NCBI GenBank assembly: GCA_020832445.1
Contig: JAFIEO010000039.1
Span: 186,001-250,000, forward strand
Direction: 5' to 3'
From: Paracoccaceae bacterium
Lineage (GTDB): Bacteria > Pseudomonadota > Alphaproteobacteria > Rhodobacterales > Rhodobacteraceae
DNA length: 64,000 nucleotides
Shown here: piece after piece, positions 8,996 through 18,540 of the stretch
How the letters are laid out: each line of letters opens with the position of its first letter
Numbering within the stretch: the first letter of the stretch is position 1
The notes under the pieces: generated by a model
Databases searched by the model: none
The model's input: only the letters and a program-made list of their open reading frames with translations
Told to the model about the DNA's origin: nothing
Made by a program: the position numbers and the translations under genes

Positions 8996-11950
8996 TCAGG
9001 ATGCAATGCGCAAGACGACATCACGTCCACGGCGGTTATAACGCAACTCTGTCTCGCCAATGGCGGTGACCTGCCCGCCATCCAGCGATTCGCCCACGCG
9101 CACGGTCAGGACCCGGCCGTTTGACAAGCGCACCAAAGCCCGCCGGTTCGAGGACGTGCCCATCACACCGATCAGATTGACCTGCCGCAGATTGATCGCC
9201 CGTGCCTGCGTCGCTTCGCGCGACACCGACGCAGAGCTGGGAATATTCGGTTGGGCCGCAGCCGCGCTTGCCGTCTGAACGGGTGCCTGCGGGGTGCTTT
9301 GTGCGGCGGGGGCAGGGGCGGCTGCCGTGCTTGTCGCGTTCAGGGCGCGCTGCACGGTCGATGCAAACGCGCTTGGCCGGTCTGTAGGGCGCAAGGATGC
9401 CGCAACCGCTTGCGGGGTTGCATTCTCGATCTGCGGTGTTTCGCGTTCGATGATGGCTTCTGCGCGGGCCGCCAGATCGCTGGGGCGGCTGGCCGGGCGC
9501 AATGCACTTAGCGCCAATCCGCCTGCGGTTGCATCGGCACTGGCCTGCTGGGTTTCATCAGACTGTGATGGTGGCTGCCCTTGCGACTGGTCGGTTTCGG
9601 GTTGCAGCGCGTCAGGGCGTGCGGGTGGCACAACGGGCGGCGTGCCGGGTGTGATCAGAATTTCCAGATCGATTTCATCCAGCGCCGCCGAAGCGGTATC
9701 AACGTCGGCTGCATCATCCGGCGTGCCAGTGGTGTCAGCCGGTTGGGTGGCTGCATCTTCTTGCGGCAGATCGGGTGCGTCAGCCTCTGATGGCTCTGGT
9801 TCCGCCGCGTCCGGCCCCGCCTCTGGTTCGGGCGCTTCGGGCAGGGTAAAGCGGACGGGTTTTTCCGGCGGGGCTGTGGTCGGGCGGCCCTGTGTCACGC
9901 CAATTTCCAACGCCTCTTCGCCCGCTGGCAAACCTTGTTCGTCGGCAAGTGTGCCGGTGTCCGGCTCGCTGCTGTCCAGGGCCGCAATATCTTGCGTATC
10001 TTGCGCTTCAAGTTCGCTTCGCAGTGGTGGCAGCGGGTCTGTGCCAAAAGGTTGGGGGGCCTCCGGGCTTGCTGGCAGCGCCGCAAGTTCCTGTGGCATG
10101 ATCAGTGTCGAGGACCGCAGGCCCGCAATGCGGCCCTGCTCCATCTCGGCGCTGGGGGCGGTGCCGCTTTCGATCGGGGTTGCGTCTTCATCGGCCAGTG
10201 CGGATGTCGATGCACCATCTGGCGTGGTTGCGTCTGTTTCCGGGCCGCGTTCTGCGACATCTTCTACACCAAGTGCCGCCTCGATCGCGTCGGCTTCGGC
10301 GGTTGCGGGGTCATCCTCCAGCGGGGCGGGGGTGTCTACGGCGGCTTCCGGCGCGGGCGCAAGGGTCACGGGAATTTCCGGCGGCGCAGGCCGCGCAAAA
10401 TAGAACGCCCACACCGCCGCTGCGGCAAGGATCATCACAATGCCGCCGCCGATAAGCAGGCGCGATTTCAGCTTTGGCGTCGATGCGCCGCCTGAACCGG
10501 CAGCCCCGCGCGCGCCGAAAACTGTCAGCCTTTCGGCTTCGGGGTCGGTCGCGCTGGTTGCACCGGCGGCAGATGTCTGGCCAATGCTGCGCAGCGTTTC
10601 AAGCGGGCTTTTGCGTGTTGTGGCGGATTGGGCAGCGTCGGTGGGTCTTGAAGCTGGCGTCCAGTCAGTGGCTTTCGGTGCTGCGGTGCTTTTTGCCGGT
10701 GCTTTCTGGGCGGGCGGTTGCCACGCTTCTGATTTTGCCGCAGGTATCTCATCTTGTCGGCGCTTGGGCAGGTCCAGCATGGGGGCGGCGGCCGGTTTGG
10801 GGGCATCCTGTTCCACCGTCTTCTTCGCACTCATGAAGCGTGCGCGAAGCTGGCCCATGCTTTCGGCAATACGCGCATTCGCACTGGCATATGTTCCGCG
10901 CAACCCCTGCGCGGTTTTGCGGGCTTCTGCTGCGTTTTCCTGCTGGTCATCTGCATCGCGAATGCCGGCAAGTTTTTGGGTCAGACCTGTCAGGCTGGTG
11001 TCTGGTTTTGCACCCGATGCGGCGGGGCTTTTGCGATCAAGCGTCGGTTCGGCTTTCCGGCGGGTCATGAAACCGGGCAATATGTCATCCTGCGCGCCTT
11101 TGGGCGCTGCTGATTCCGACGCCTTTGGTGCGGATTCCGTGCCTGCCGTCTTGGTGCCGGTTTTCGCATCTTTCAGGTCTGCGCCCGCCGCGCTGTCCGT
11201 GCGCTTTTCGCCCGCCAGTTTCTTAGGGGGGACCGTGGCGTTGTCAGGTGTCGTGTCCGTCTTGGCGCTTTCGGTTTCTACGGGTTTCGACTGCGGCGGT
11301 TCTTTGTCCGCCTGCGCCTTGTCTGGGACAGGCGTGGTCTTGTCTGCGGCGGGCGCGGCAGGTGTTTTTGCAGCGGGCGGTGGCGGCGTGACAGGCGGGG
11401 CCGCTGCACCGGTTTCATGCAATATCTCGCGGTCGCGGACCAGTTTTTCGGGATCGCCGACAATATCGCGCACTATCCGGCTGGTTCCGAAAAAAGGTGC
11501 GTGTTTGAACGCGCCATCTGTGGGGGCCGCAACAAAGCAAACGGGGTTCAGCTTGTGCTTCTTGGCGAAATCTTCGGCCTCGATCAGGGTTTCGCGGGCG
11601 ACAACGGCCACATCCACATCCGGCCCCGCGCCGGTCCAGTCGAAATCCAGTTCCTCAACCGGAAAGGGCGTGCGCCCTTCCAGTGCCTTGCGGATCTGGC
11701 TGCGCTGTGCGTCCATGCCCGGCCCGGGCGCCGAAATGCGCGTGTAAAGTATCTGGTCATCAGGAATGACAAGCTGTGTCACAAACCTGTCTGAACCCAG
11801 CTTTCGGGCGGTTCCGACAAGATCAGCAACCGCTGCATCCAGATTTTCATGGTCAAGTGCGACGGCACCCACACGCAACCAACCACGTTCACCGCGTTGC
11901 CACAATGTGACACCGGACTCGGTAATGCCAAGAGCGAAATTCGTTTTCAT
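8996..11950 (-). CDS. Pilus/secretion-type bitopic protein: GspL/PilM-like head, Pro/Ala linker, PilP/GspC-like tail
   Basis: A 984-residue protein. Residues 1 to about 160 resemble the actin-like cytoplasmic domain of GspL/PilM (MKTNFALGITESGVTLWQR; QIRKALEGRTPFPVEELDFDW). Residues about 165-495 are a low-complexity Pro/Ala/Lys/Thr linker. One transmembrane helix lies near residues 499-521 (IVMILAAAAVWAFYFA). A second acidic Pro/Ala-rich stretch, about 520-905, would be periplasmic. The last 65 or so residues (NLIGVMGTSSNRRALVRLSN ... GESLDGGQVTAIGE) resemble the small beta domain of PilP/GspC. This topology could connect an inner-membrane assembly platform to the periplasm in one chain. Domain assignment is by eye; no other pilus genes are nearby. 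Confidence 0.7.
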   Translation of the reverse strand: MKTNFALGITESGVTLWQRGERGWLRVGAVALDHENLDAAVADLVGTARKLGSDRFVTQLVIPDDQILYTRISAPGPGMDAQRSQIRKALEGRTPFPVEELDFDWTGAGPDVDVAVVARETLIEAEDFAKKHKLNPVCFVAAPTDGAFKHAPFFGTSRIVRDIVGDPEKLVRDREILHETGAAAPPVTPPPPAAKTPAAPAADKTTPVPDKAQADKEPPQSKPVETESAKTDTTPDNATVPPKKLAGEKRTDSAAGADLKDAKTGTKTAGTESAPKASESAAPKGAQDDILPGFMTRRKAEPTLDRKSPAASGAKPDTSLTGLTQKLAGIRDADDQQENAAEARKTAQGLRGTYASANARIAESMGQLRARFMSAKKTVEQDAPKPAAAPMLDLPKRRQDEIPAAKSEAWQPPAQKAPAKSTAAPKATDWTPASRPTDAAQSATTRKSPLETLRSIGQTSAAGATSATDPEAERLTVFGARGAAGSGGASTPKLKSRLLIGGGIVMILAAAAVWAFYFARPAPPEIPVTLAPAPEAAVDTPAPLEDDPATAEADAIEAALGVEDVAERGPETDATTPDGASTSALADEDATPIESGTAPSAEMEQGRIAGLRSSTLIMPQELAALPASPEAPQPFGTDPLPPLRSELEAQDTQDIAALDSSEPDTGTLADEQGLPAGEEALEIGVTQGRPTTAPPEKPVRFTLPEAPEPEAGPDAAEPEPSEADAPDLPQEDAATQPADTTGTPDDAADVDTASAALDEIDLEILITPGTPPVVPPARPDALQPETDQSQGQPPSQSDETQQASADATAGGLALSALRPASRPSDLAARAEAIIERETPQIENATPQAVAASLRPTDRPSAFASTVQRALNATSTAAAPAPAAQSTPQAPVQTASAAAAQPNIPSSASVSREATQARAINLRQVNLIGVMGTSSNRRALVRLSNGRVLTVRVGESLDGGQVTAIGETELRYNRRGRDVVLRIAS

Positions 11951-12128
11951 ATTGCGCCTTTAGCACATGATTCAGGTATGAAGGGAGTCTCATTTCCGCG
12001 ATCTGCTGCGGCGATAGCAAAAAATCGCCAAGATTCCCAATAACAAACTACACGATCAGCGGTGGCCAGAGTTTGATATAAAATATGCGTTATGACCTTT
12101 GCTGCCGTATTCAGGTGGCCGGATGCGT

Positions 12129-12183
12129 GCGACCTTTCGGACAGGGGCGCTTTGGGATGCCGCATATATGTCCGAAAGGTCGC
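12129..12183. repeat. 15-bp perfect inverted repeat downstream of metY
   Basis: GCGACCTTTCGGACA (12129-12143) and TGTCCGAAAGGTCGC (12169-12183) are exact inverse copies separated by 25 bases. The element sits 28 bases after the metY stop and about 180 bases upstream of the pilus-like gene. There is no T-run on either strand, so a simple intrinsic terminator is not shown. A Rho-dependent end, mRNA-stabilising hairpin or protein site are possibilities. Confidence 0.6.
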
Positions 12184-12210
12184 GTGGCTGTGTCGCATGG
12201 GCGGCGTGCG

Positions 12211-13503
12211 TTATTTTCCGCAGGCTTTGGTCATTGCCTGATCCAGATCGGCAATCAGGTCTGCGGGGTCTTCCAGCCCGATGGACAGGCGCACCACATC
12301 AGGTGCGGCCCCTGCGGCGATCTGTTGCGCTTGCGACAACTGTCTGTGTGTGGTGGACGCCGAATGGATGATCAACGACCGCGTGTCGCCCAGATTGGCA
12401 ACATGGCTGAACAAATCAACGCTGTTGATCAGCTTGACGCAGGCGTCATATCCGTCCTTCAGCGCGAAGGTAAACAGTGATGACGCACCCTTGGGGCAAA
12501 TTGTTGCCATCCGCCCGTGATAGGGCGATGATGGCAGGCCCGCATAGGTGACAGTGGCCACGCGGGGGTCTGCTTCCAGCCATTTTGCGACCTTGAGCGC
12601 GTTTTCGCAGTGCCGGTCCATGCGCAGCGACAGGGTTTCAATGCCCATCAGCGTATAATGTGCCGCCTGCGGGTTCAGCGTCATGCCAAGATCGCGCAGC
12701 CCGACCGCGATGGAATGAAAAGTAAAGGACAGCGGCCCGAATGTTTCGTGGAACTTCAACCCGTGATAGGCAGGTTCCGGCTGCGACAGTGACGGGAACT
12801 TGTCATTGGCCGACCAGTCGAATTTGCCCGAATCAATGATGCACCCGCCTGTGACCGTGCCATTGCCTGTCAGGTATTTTGTCATTGAATGCACGACCAG
12901 CGTGGCGCCGTGTTCGATAGGGCGGCACAGATAGGGGGTGGCTGTAGTGTTGTCGACAATCAGCGGAATGCCATGCCGGTCGGTGACGGCGGAGACCGCA
13001 TCAAGATCGGTAATGTACCCGCCCGGATTGGCGATGGATTCGCAAAATACCGCGCGCGTGTTTTCGTCAATGGCGGCATCCAGCGCGTCCAGATCATCGA
13101 AATCCACGAATGTGGCTGACCAGCCGAACCGCCGTATGGTCTGGCTGAACTGCGTGACAGTGCCGCCATACAGACGATTGGACGCAACAATATTCAGCCC
13201 CGGTCCCATCAACGGGAACAGCGCAAGGATCTGCGCGGAATGCCCCGACGCCACACAGACCGCGCCTGCGCCACCTTCCAGCGTGGCCATGCGTTCTTGC
13301 AATGCGGACACGGTCGGGTTGGTCAGGCGGGAATAAATATATCCCACTTCCTGAAGGTTAAACAGCGCGGCGGCGTGGTCCGTATCGCGGAACACAAATG
13401 CGGTTGATTGATAAATCGGAACCTGCCGTGCTCCCGTTGCGGGATCGGGCCGTGCCCCCGCGTGGATTTGCAATGTATCGAAACCTGGGGGTGTGTCGGC
13501 CAT
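12211..13503 (-). CDS. metY: O-acetylhomoserine sulfhydrylase
   Basis: PLP enzyme of the Cys/Met-metabolism family that makes homocysteine from O-acetylhomoserine and sulfide. The 430-residue length fits MetY rather than the roughly 390 of MetB/MetC. The N-terminus reads TLQIHAGARPDPATGARQVPIYQSTAF; the PLP-binding lysine lies in VHSMTKYLTGNGTV; the tyrosine-containing YSRLTNPTV and the aspartate in PLIVDNTTATPYL are also present. The start ATG is preceded by AAAGGACGGAAG. No SAM-responsive riboswitch could be recognised upstream. The cytoplasmic enzyme would provide direct sulfide assimilation into methionine. Confidence 0.93.
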   Translation of the reverse strand: MADTPPGFDTLQIHAGARPDPATGARQVPIYQSTAFVFRDTDHAAALFNLQEVGYIYSRLTNPTVSALQERMATLEGGAGAVCVASGHSAQILALFPLMGPGLNIVASNRLYGGTVTQFSQTIRRFGWSATFVDFDDLDALDAAIDENTRAVFCESIANPGGYITDLDAVSAVTDRHGIPLIVDNTTATPYLCRPIEHGATLVVHSMTKYLTGNGTVTGGCIIDSGKFDWSANDKFPSLSQPEPAYHGLKFHETFGPLSFTFHSIAVGLRDLGMTLNPQAAHYTLMGIETLSLRMDRHCENALKVAKWLEADPRVATVTYAGLPSSPYHGRMATICPKGASSLFTFALKDGYDACVKLINSVDLFSHVANLGDTRSLIIHSASTTHRQLSQAQQIAAGAAPDVVRLSIGLEDPADLIADLDQAMTKACGK

Positions 13504-13654
13504 AACTTCCGTCCTTTGCGCTTATTGAACCTTGCGGACGCTACGACAGTGCGGGTCGCCGCGCAAGTATTGCGCCATGTGATTATGGACATACCAACAA
13601 GCCCCCACCGCTTCGGGCAGGGTCAGGCCGGATGGCACGCCAACCGCGCATTGC

Positions 13655-13963
13655 TCAGGGCTTATCGGCCTGGGCGGGGGTGTCGGGCTTGGTTGCGGTA
13701 TCAGCGGCATCCAGCGCGTCGGGCGTTTCAGGTTCAGGTTTCGGTTCCGGGGCGGGCAGGGCCTTGGCTTCATCAGGCATCTGTTCGGGCAACGCGATGG
13801 ACAGGGTGCCATTTTGCAGATCAACACCAATGCTGGCCCTTGGGCTTAGGCCCGGCAAAATCTCGTTCAATTCGCGCACAGTGCGCATTACCGTTTCGCG
13901 TTGCGTTTCACGAACAATGACTTCCGGCTTTTTCGAGGCCCTGCCAAACAGAAATTTAAACAT
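13655..13963 (-). CDS. Small Pro/Asp-rich hypothetical protein
   Basis: Unrecognised protein of about 102 residues. It begins MFKFLFGRASKKPEVIV, then has a short ordered segment (RTVRELNEILPGLSPRASIGVDLQNGTLSIALPE) that could form a helix and a beta hairpin, and ends with an acidic proline-rich tail. The ATG at 13963 is favoured over one at 13993 because of the AAGGGCGGAAG just upstream. It is encoded upstream of metY on the same strand, with about 150 bases between. No function can be assigned. Confidence 0.6.
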   Translation of the reverse strand: MFKFLFGRASKKPEVIVRETQRETVMRTVRELNEILPGLSPRASIGVDLQNGTLSIALPEQMPDEAKALPAPEPKPEPETPDALDAADTATKPDTPAQADKP

Positions 13964-14083
13964 ATCTTCCGCCCTTAATCTGGTGTTTTCCAATATCCAG
14001 CCTTACCCCATAGCCACAGGGTAGCAAAGCTTTCGCGCCGCGATGCAGCACATTTCATGTGCCAGCACAAAGATCGGGCAGGG

Positions 14084-15094
14084 TTATTGTACAAACCCGC
14101 TGGCACAACGGGTGTGCCCCACAACCAGATCGCGCCGGTTGCGCATTGGTCCCAGATAGCGCGCGACCACCGGATGATCATGCGCAAGTGCGCCGTGGCG
14201 GACCAATAGCGCGGTTATCGCGGCTTCTGCGGCGCGCACGCCGCCATCGATGATTTTCAGCGCGATCCCCAGACCGGCCTGCGGCAATATCGCGACAAAC
14301 ACAGCCTCTGCCCCGGTTTTGACGGCGGCCTTGCCGCCCATGGCGCGCATCAGTTCGGTGCAGGCGCGGGTTTCGCCCGCAACCAGTTCAGGGTGGCGCA
14401 TCATCGCCTCGCGCAGGGCGACCATTGCGCGGGCGCGGGCATCGCCCATATCTGACGCGACTGCAAATCTGGCCATGGCCAGCGCAAGCCCTTGCAGGCT
14501 GGTGGCGAAATTGGGGGCGGAACAGCCGTCAATGCCAAAATGCGGCGATGTCATGCCGGTGACTTCTTCAAACGCCAGACGCACGGCGCGCTGCACAGGG
14601 TGGTCCACCTCAACATATTCGCGCCCCCCGCCCAGATGGCGGTTCAGTGTCAGAAAGCCCGCATGTTTGCCCGAACAGTTATTGTGTAACTGACAGGGGG
14701 AGTCGTGCGCTACAATCAGGCGGTTGCGTTCATCAATATCTTCCGCTGATTGCGTGCCGCAGCGTAAATCGCTGTCGCTCAGGCCCAATTCCGCCAACCA
14801 GCGCGCAACACCTTGCACATGAATGCCCGCGCCCTGATGGGACGCGCAGGCCAGCGCCAGCTGCGCGCTGCCCAGATCACGCGCCGCACCGCTTTCGATC
14901 AGCGGCAGTGCCTGAATCATCTTGCAGCTTGATCGCGGGTAAATCACAACATCGGGCTGTCCCCAGCTTTCGACGATTTCACCGTTTGCCCGCATCACAA
15001 CAGCGTGCCCCAGATGGACACTTTCAAGCAAATCACTGCGCCAAAGCTCGATCAGGGGCACTGCATGGTCGTGTATTTGTGAAGGTTTCGGCAT
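14084..15094 (-). CDS. Asparaginase II family protein (Rhizobium type)
   Basis: A 336-residue protein of the thermolabile asparaginase family first known from rhizobia, unrelated to the E. coli enzymes. Visible family blocks are VPLIELWRSDLLESVHLGHAVV at the N-terminus, YPRSSCKMIQALPLIESGAA, CASHQGAGIHVQGV, LHNNCSGKHAGFLTL and DGCSAPNFATSLQGLALAMA. The serine/lysine motif SSCK fits the proposed nucleophile region. It would release aspartate and ammonia from asparagine. A GTG at 15136 is an alternative start; the ATG at 15094 matches the family N-terminus better. Confidence 0.88.
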   Translation of the reverse strand: MPKPSQIHDHAVPLIELWRSDLLESVHLGHAVVMRANGEIVESWGQPDVVIYPRSSCKMIQALPLIESGAARDLGSAQLALACASHQGAGIHVQGVARWLAELGLSDSDLRCGTQSAEDIDERNRLIVAHDSPCQLHNNCSGKHAGFLTLNRHLGGGREYVEVDHPVQRAVRLAFEEVTGMTSPHFGIDGCSAPNFATSLQGLALAMARFAVASDMGDARARAMVALREAMMRHPELVAGETRACTELMRAMGGKAAVKTGAEAVFVAILPQAGLGIALKIIDGGVRAAEAAITALLVRHGALAHDHPVVARYLGPMRNRRDLVVGHTRCASGFVQ

Positions 15095-15266
15095 TTTGTT
15101 GCTCAATTCCGTGATCTGGACGCAGGCAGAATTCACGCCTGCGCGATTTTTTGCGATGAGGGCTTTGAAATCCTGGACCCTTGGCGATAAAAGGCGCTAG
15201 GGCCTTGCGCAGGTTATTGCGCAAATACCAGTCTAAAGCCCGGACCAAGTGGAGGCAAGAAAGCAG

Positions 15267-15806
15267 ATGGCGTCGAAACGGATGAACGGAACGACACTCG
15301 CATATGCGGCGATGATATGTGCGGGCGGGTTCGCAAATACCGCACTCGCGCAGGAATCCACAAACCGCGTTGCCGCTGACACGGCCTGGAGCGTGTTCGT
15401 GGAAGACGAACCCAAGGAATGCTGGGCAGTCTCGGCCCCGCGTGAAACCCTGAATACCCGCGGCGGCGAACCCGTCGAAGTGCGGCGCGGTGATATCTTG
15501 CTGTTTGCAACCTATCGCGGCGACAGCGGCACACCACAGGTTTCCTTTACGGGCGGCTATCCTTTTGCACCCGATTCCACTGTGAACGTGACAATCGGCA
15601 GCGATGAATACCAGCTGTTCGTCGAAGGGGAATGGGCATGGGCCGGTTCGCCGGAAGAAGACCAGCGTATCTTTGCGGCCATGCGCGCGGGGTCTGACGC
15701 GGTTCTGAACGCGCGTTCATCGCGTGGCACGAATACGCGCGACACGTTTTCACTGTTCGGCTTCACCGCAGCAACCGAAGAAGCACAACGTCAATGCGCT
15801 GAATAA
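15267..15806 (+). CDS. Invasion-associated locus B (IalB) family protein, exported
   Basis: A 179-residue protein with a signal peptide (MASKRMNGTTLAYAAMICAGG, cleavage near ANTALAQ). The mature part has the IalB pattern: WSVFVEDEPKECWAVSAP, a hydrophobic/charged beta region, and PDSTVNVTIGSDEYQLF with late GFTAA. The start at 15267 follows GGAGG at 15251. IalB was named for Bartonella erythrocyte invasion, but in free-living alphaproteobacteria the role is unknown, probably periplasmic. An intrinsic terminator follows. A second IalB-family gene lies at 44364-44969. Confidence 0.75.
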   Translation: MASKRMNGTTLAYAAMICAGGFANTALAQESTNRVAADTAWSVFVEDEPKECWAVSAPRETLNTRGGEPVEVRRGDILLFATYRGDSGTPQVSFTGGYPFAPDSTVNVTIGSDEYQLFVEGEWAWAGSPEEDQRIFAAMRAGSDAVLNARSSRGTNTRDTFSLFGFTAATEEAQRQCAE

Positions 15807-15829
15807 TCGCGTTTGATTTTGCGAATGTG

Positions 15830-15860
15830 ACCGCCCGGGCTGTAAATTCCGGGCGGTTTT
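15830..15860 (+). terminator. Intrinsic terminator after IalB-family gene
   Basis: ACCGCCCGG pairs with CCGGGCGGT over a 10-base loop and runs into TTTTGTTATAT. It separates the IalB-family gene from rlmN, whose start lies about 40 bases on. Confidence 0.8.
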
Positions 15861-15899
15861 GTTATATCTGAACAAAGCCCACCGCCAAGGATAACCAAA

Positions 15900-17090
15900 A
15901 TGTCCATCACAGCCCCGATCACGCAGGATGTCATGACCATTCCGCGCCGCCTGCCACAGGGGGGGCTGCCCAATCTTGTGGGTATGACACGCGCCCAGAT
16001 GGCCGATGCATTGGTGCAAATTGGCACGCCCGAGCGGCAGGCAAAAATGCGCGTGGGTCAGATTTGGCAATGGATATACCATTGGGGTGTTCAGGATTTC
16101 GCACAGATGACCAATCTGGCGAAAGCCTATCGCGTGGAACTGGCGAAACATTTTGAAATTGTGCGGCCGGAAATCGTGACGCGCCAGATATCTGACGATG
16201 GCACGCGGAAATACCTGCTGCGCATCGCAGGCGGGCATGAGGTGGAGGCGGTTTACATACCTGAAGAAAGCCGTGGAACCCTTTGTATTTCTTCGCAAGT
16301 TGGCTGCACGCTGACCTGTTCCTTCTGCCATACCGGCACCCAGAAACTGGTGCGCAACCTGACCGCTGCGGAAATCGTGGGGCAGGTTCTGGTGGCGCGC
16401 GATGATCTGGGTGAATGGCCCGAACCCGGCGCGCCCAAGGATGAAACCCGCCTTGTCAGCAATGTTGTGCTGATGGGTATGGGAGAGCCGCTTTATAATT
16501 TCGACAACGTCCGCGACGCGATGAAAATCACCATGGATGGCGAAGGTTTGTCCATCTCGCGCCGTAGGATCACCTTGTCCACATCGGGCGTTGTGCCGGA
16601 AATTGCACGCACAGCGCAGGAAATCGGCTGTCTGCTGGCGGTCAGTTTCCACGCCACCACGGATGACGTGCGCGACAAGCTGGTGCCCATCAACAAGCGC
16701 TGGAATATCAAGACCTTGCTGGACGCGCTGCGTGAATACCCGCGCCTGTCGAATTCCGAACGCATTACGTTTGAATATGTCATGCTGAAGGATGTGAATG
16801 ATTCGGATGATGATGCGCGCCGTCTGGTCAAACTGATTGCAGGCATTCCGGCCAAGATAAATCTTATCCCCTTCAATGAATGGCCGGGCGCGCCGTTCCA
16901 GCGCAGTGACTGGGCGCGGATCGAGGCGTTTTCCGATATCGTCCACAAGGCGGGCTATGCAAGCCCCATCCGCACCCCGCGCGGCGAAGATATCATGGCG
17001 GCCTGTGGCCAGTTGAAATCCGCGACGGAACGCGGGCGGAAGTCGCGTGCGGAAATTGCCGCACAGCTTGCGACAGGTCAGGACGCCTGA
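15900..17090 (+). CDS. rlmN: 23S rRNA (adenine-2503-C2)/tRNA methyltransferase
   Basis: Radical-SAM methyltransferase that makes 2-methyladenosine at A2503 of 23S rRNA and A37 of some tRNAs. The 396 residues include the iron-sulfur triad Cys136, Cys140, Cys143 in [12 protein letters not shown], the GMGEPLYNF motif, [11 protein letters not shown], and the C-terminal cysteine in IMAACGQL that forms the methyl-transfer intermediate. The start ATG follows the terminator of the previous gene. The small membrane protein gene begins one base after its stop. Confidence 0.95.
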   Translation: MSITAPITQDVMTIPRRLPQGGLPNLVGMTRAQMADALVQIGTPERQAKMRVGQIWQWIYHWGVQDFAQMTNLAKAYRVELAKHFEIVRPEIVTRQISDDGTRKYLLRIAGGHEVEAVYIPEESRGTLCISSQVGCTLTCSFCHTGTQKLVRNLTAAEIVGQVLVARDDLGEWPEPGAPKDETRLVSNVVLMGMGEPLYNFDNVRDAMKITMDGEGLSISRRRITLSTSGVVPEIARTAQEIGCLLAVSFHATTDDVRDKLVPINKRWNIKTLLDALREYPRLSNSERITFEYVMLKDVNDSDDDARRLVKLIAGIPAKINLIPFNEWPGAPFQRSDWARIEAFSDIVHKAGYASPIRTPRGEDIMAACGQLKSATERGRKSRAEIAAQLATGQDA

Positions 17091-17091
17091 C

Positions 17092-17331
17092 ATGCCGGTT
17101 GTCGCACTTGTCGTTCTGGGCGCGCTGGCGGGGGTTCTTGCCACCCGTCTGATGCGTATGAACACGGATTTGCCCACCGCCATGGTCATTGGCATTCTGG
17201 GGGCGGTTATCGGCGGGCTTGGATTTCGCTTTTTGATGACATCTGCTGGTTGGGTTGGCGGGTTTGTGCTGGCGCTTCTGGGATCTCTTGCGCTGCTGTG
17301 GTTGTATCAGGTCTGGCAAGGGCGGCGCTAG
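17092..17331 (+). CDS. Small GlsB/YeaQ-like membrane protein
   Basis: A 79-residue hydrophobic protein with three likely membrane spans (VVALVVLGALAGVLATRL; TAMVIGILGAVIGGLGF; GGFVLALLGSLALLWLYQ). The glycine-rich helices resemble the transglycosylase-associated GlsB/YeaQ/YmgE family, but the match is loose. Its ATG is one base past the rlmN stop, so it is cotranscribed with rlmN. No enzymatic residues are seen. Confidence 0.7.
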   Translation: MPVVALVVLGALAGVLATRLMRMNTDLPTAMVIGILGAVIGGLGFRFLMTSAGWVGGFVLALLGSLALLWLYQVWQGRR

Positions 17332-17391
17332 TTTAGTGTAATATCAAGTTGTTGCGCGGCGATGCTTATGTGATGCTACAGGTGCGGATTC

Positions 17392-17847
17392 TTATCTTTC
17401 TTCCTGAAGCGCCTGCATCCACCGCTCTGTCCGGGCACGATTGGCACCCATGTCGGAATGCCCGAACCGCGCGCGGGCAAAGGCAAGCACCATCGCACCA
17501 TCGCCCGCAGGTTCAATCACGATAGACGTGTAATCAGGAAACCCCATAACCAGAGAGCGTGTCAGATAGGTCATATGCCCTGACGCCACCGACCCGCCGA
17601 TCAGCTTTGCGCCATCGGCTGTCGCAACGCGGTCCATGCGCGCGGCCAGATCCTGCGCGCTGATTTGCAGCACAGGTGGCATGGCATCGCCACCCACCAT
17701 GCGTTGCAGATAGAAATTCGGGCTGCTTGGGCGTGCGACAAGGCGGGGGTCTTCATGCCAGCGCGCGGGATCGCTGGGCGCAAGCCAGACATAGCCCATC
17801 AGACCGGCGGCCAGTAACAGCAATATCAGAAGTATAACTTTGATCAT
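17392..17847 (-). CDS. DUF1499-family protein
   Basis: A 151-residue protein with one N-terminal membrane anchor (MIKVILLILLLLAAGLMGYVW) and a soluble, probably periplasmic domain. The segment FPDYTSIVIEPAGDGAMVLAFARARFGHSDMGANRARTERWMQAL matches the end of DUF1499 proteins, where a conserved FxD and SR..GxSDxGxNRxR pattern is typical. Function of the family is unknown. Confidence 0.75.
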   Translation of the reverse strand: MIKVILLILLLLAAGLMGYVWLAPSDPARWHEDPRLVARPSSPNFYLQRMVGGDAMPPVLQISAQDLAARMDRVATADGAKLIGGSVASGHMTYLTRSLVMGFPDYTSIVIEPAGDGAMVLAFARARFGHSDMGANRARTERWMQALQEER

Positions 17848-17916
17848 GTAACCCCCGCAGCGTTGCCTGTGTCAAAGGAGTAGCACGCCCGCGCCTGAAT
17901 GCCATATACCGCGCGG

Positions 17917-18540
17917 CTATTGTTTGGGCGGGTGGCTTTTATAGACGGGCAGGCACCAGCCAAACAACAACGATCCCGTGCGCAGTGCAAATGTGGTGAC
18001 ACCGCAGACCAGCAAAATAACCACACTGTCATTGGTAAACATCGCCGCACCCAGCGCCGACATTGCGCCCACAAGTGCGGCGGTGGCATACAACTCGCCC
18101 TTTTTCAGGATCAGCGGCAGTTCATTGCAGACCACATCGCGCATAAGCCCGCCGAAGGTTCCGGTGGCGACCCCCATGATCAGCACAATCGGCCAGGACT
18201 GCGCCATCCCCAACGCGACACCCACACCCGCAGGAACCGCAACGCCCAGCGCCAACGCATCCAGCCATTCCAATGTGCGCAGCCGCGATTCCAGAAAATG
18301 CGCTGTGAAGAACACCAGAATTGCCGCCACACTTGCCGACAGGATCATGCCGGGGTCTGCAATCCAGAACACCTGATCACGGTTCAGCAACACATCGCGC
18401 AAGGTGCCCCCGCCGACGGCGGTCAGGCAGGCAAGAAACAGGAAACCGACAATATCCAGTTGTGCGCGGCTGGCGGCCAGCGCGCCCGTCAGGCCAAAGA
18501 TGAACACCGCCGCGTAATCCAGCCCCTGCACAAGTGTCAT
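17917..18540 (-). CDS. TRIC-type cation channel family protein (UPF0126)
   Basis: A 207-residue, seven-segment inner-membrane protein of the YadS/YicG type, the prokaryotic relatives of trimeric intracellular cation channels. Two internal repeats are visible: [20 protein letters not shown] and [20 protein letters not shown], each with the characteristic GGG/GG followed by RD. It starts inside the rnhA stop (ATGA) and is the last gene of the ispH operon. Substrate, perhaps K+ or small metabolites, is not known. Confidence 0.88.
   Translation of the reverse strand: MTLVQGLDYAAVFIFGLTGALAASRAQLDIVGFLFLACLTAVGGGTLRDVLLNRDQVFWIADPGMILSASVAAILVFFTAHFLESRLRTLEWLDALALGVAVPAGVGVALGMAQSWPIVLIMGVATGTFGGLMRDVVCNELPLILKKGELYATAALVGAMSALGAAMFTNDSVVILLVCGVTTFALRTGSLLFGWCLPVYKSHPPKQ

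Noticed and set aside
10440-11747. Plus-strand Ser/Ala/Gly-rich frame of 435 codons
   Set aside because: Antisense shadow of the Pro/Ala-rich linker of the pilus-like protein; no ribosome site or family similarity.
13504-13660. Possible SAM-type riboswitch upstream of metY
   Set aside because: I looked for SAM-II and SAM/SAH core sequences and pseudoknot arms and could not find a convincing match; only a normal ribosome site is visible.
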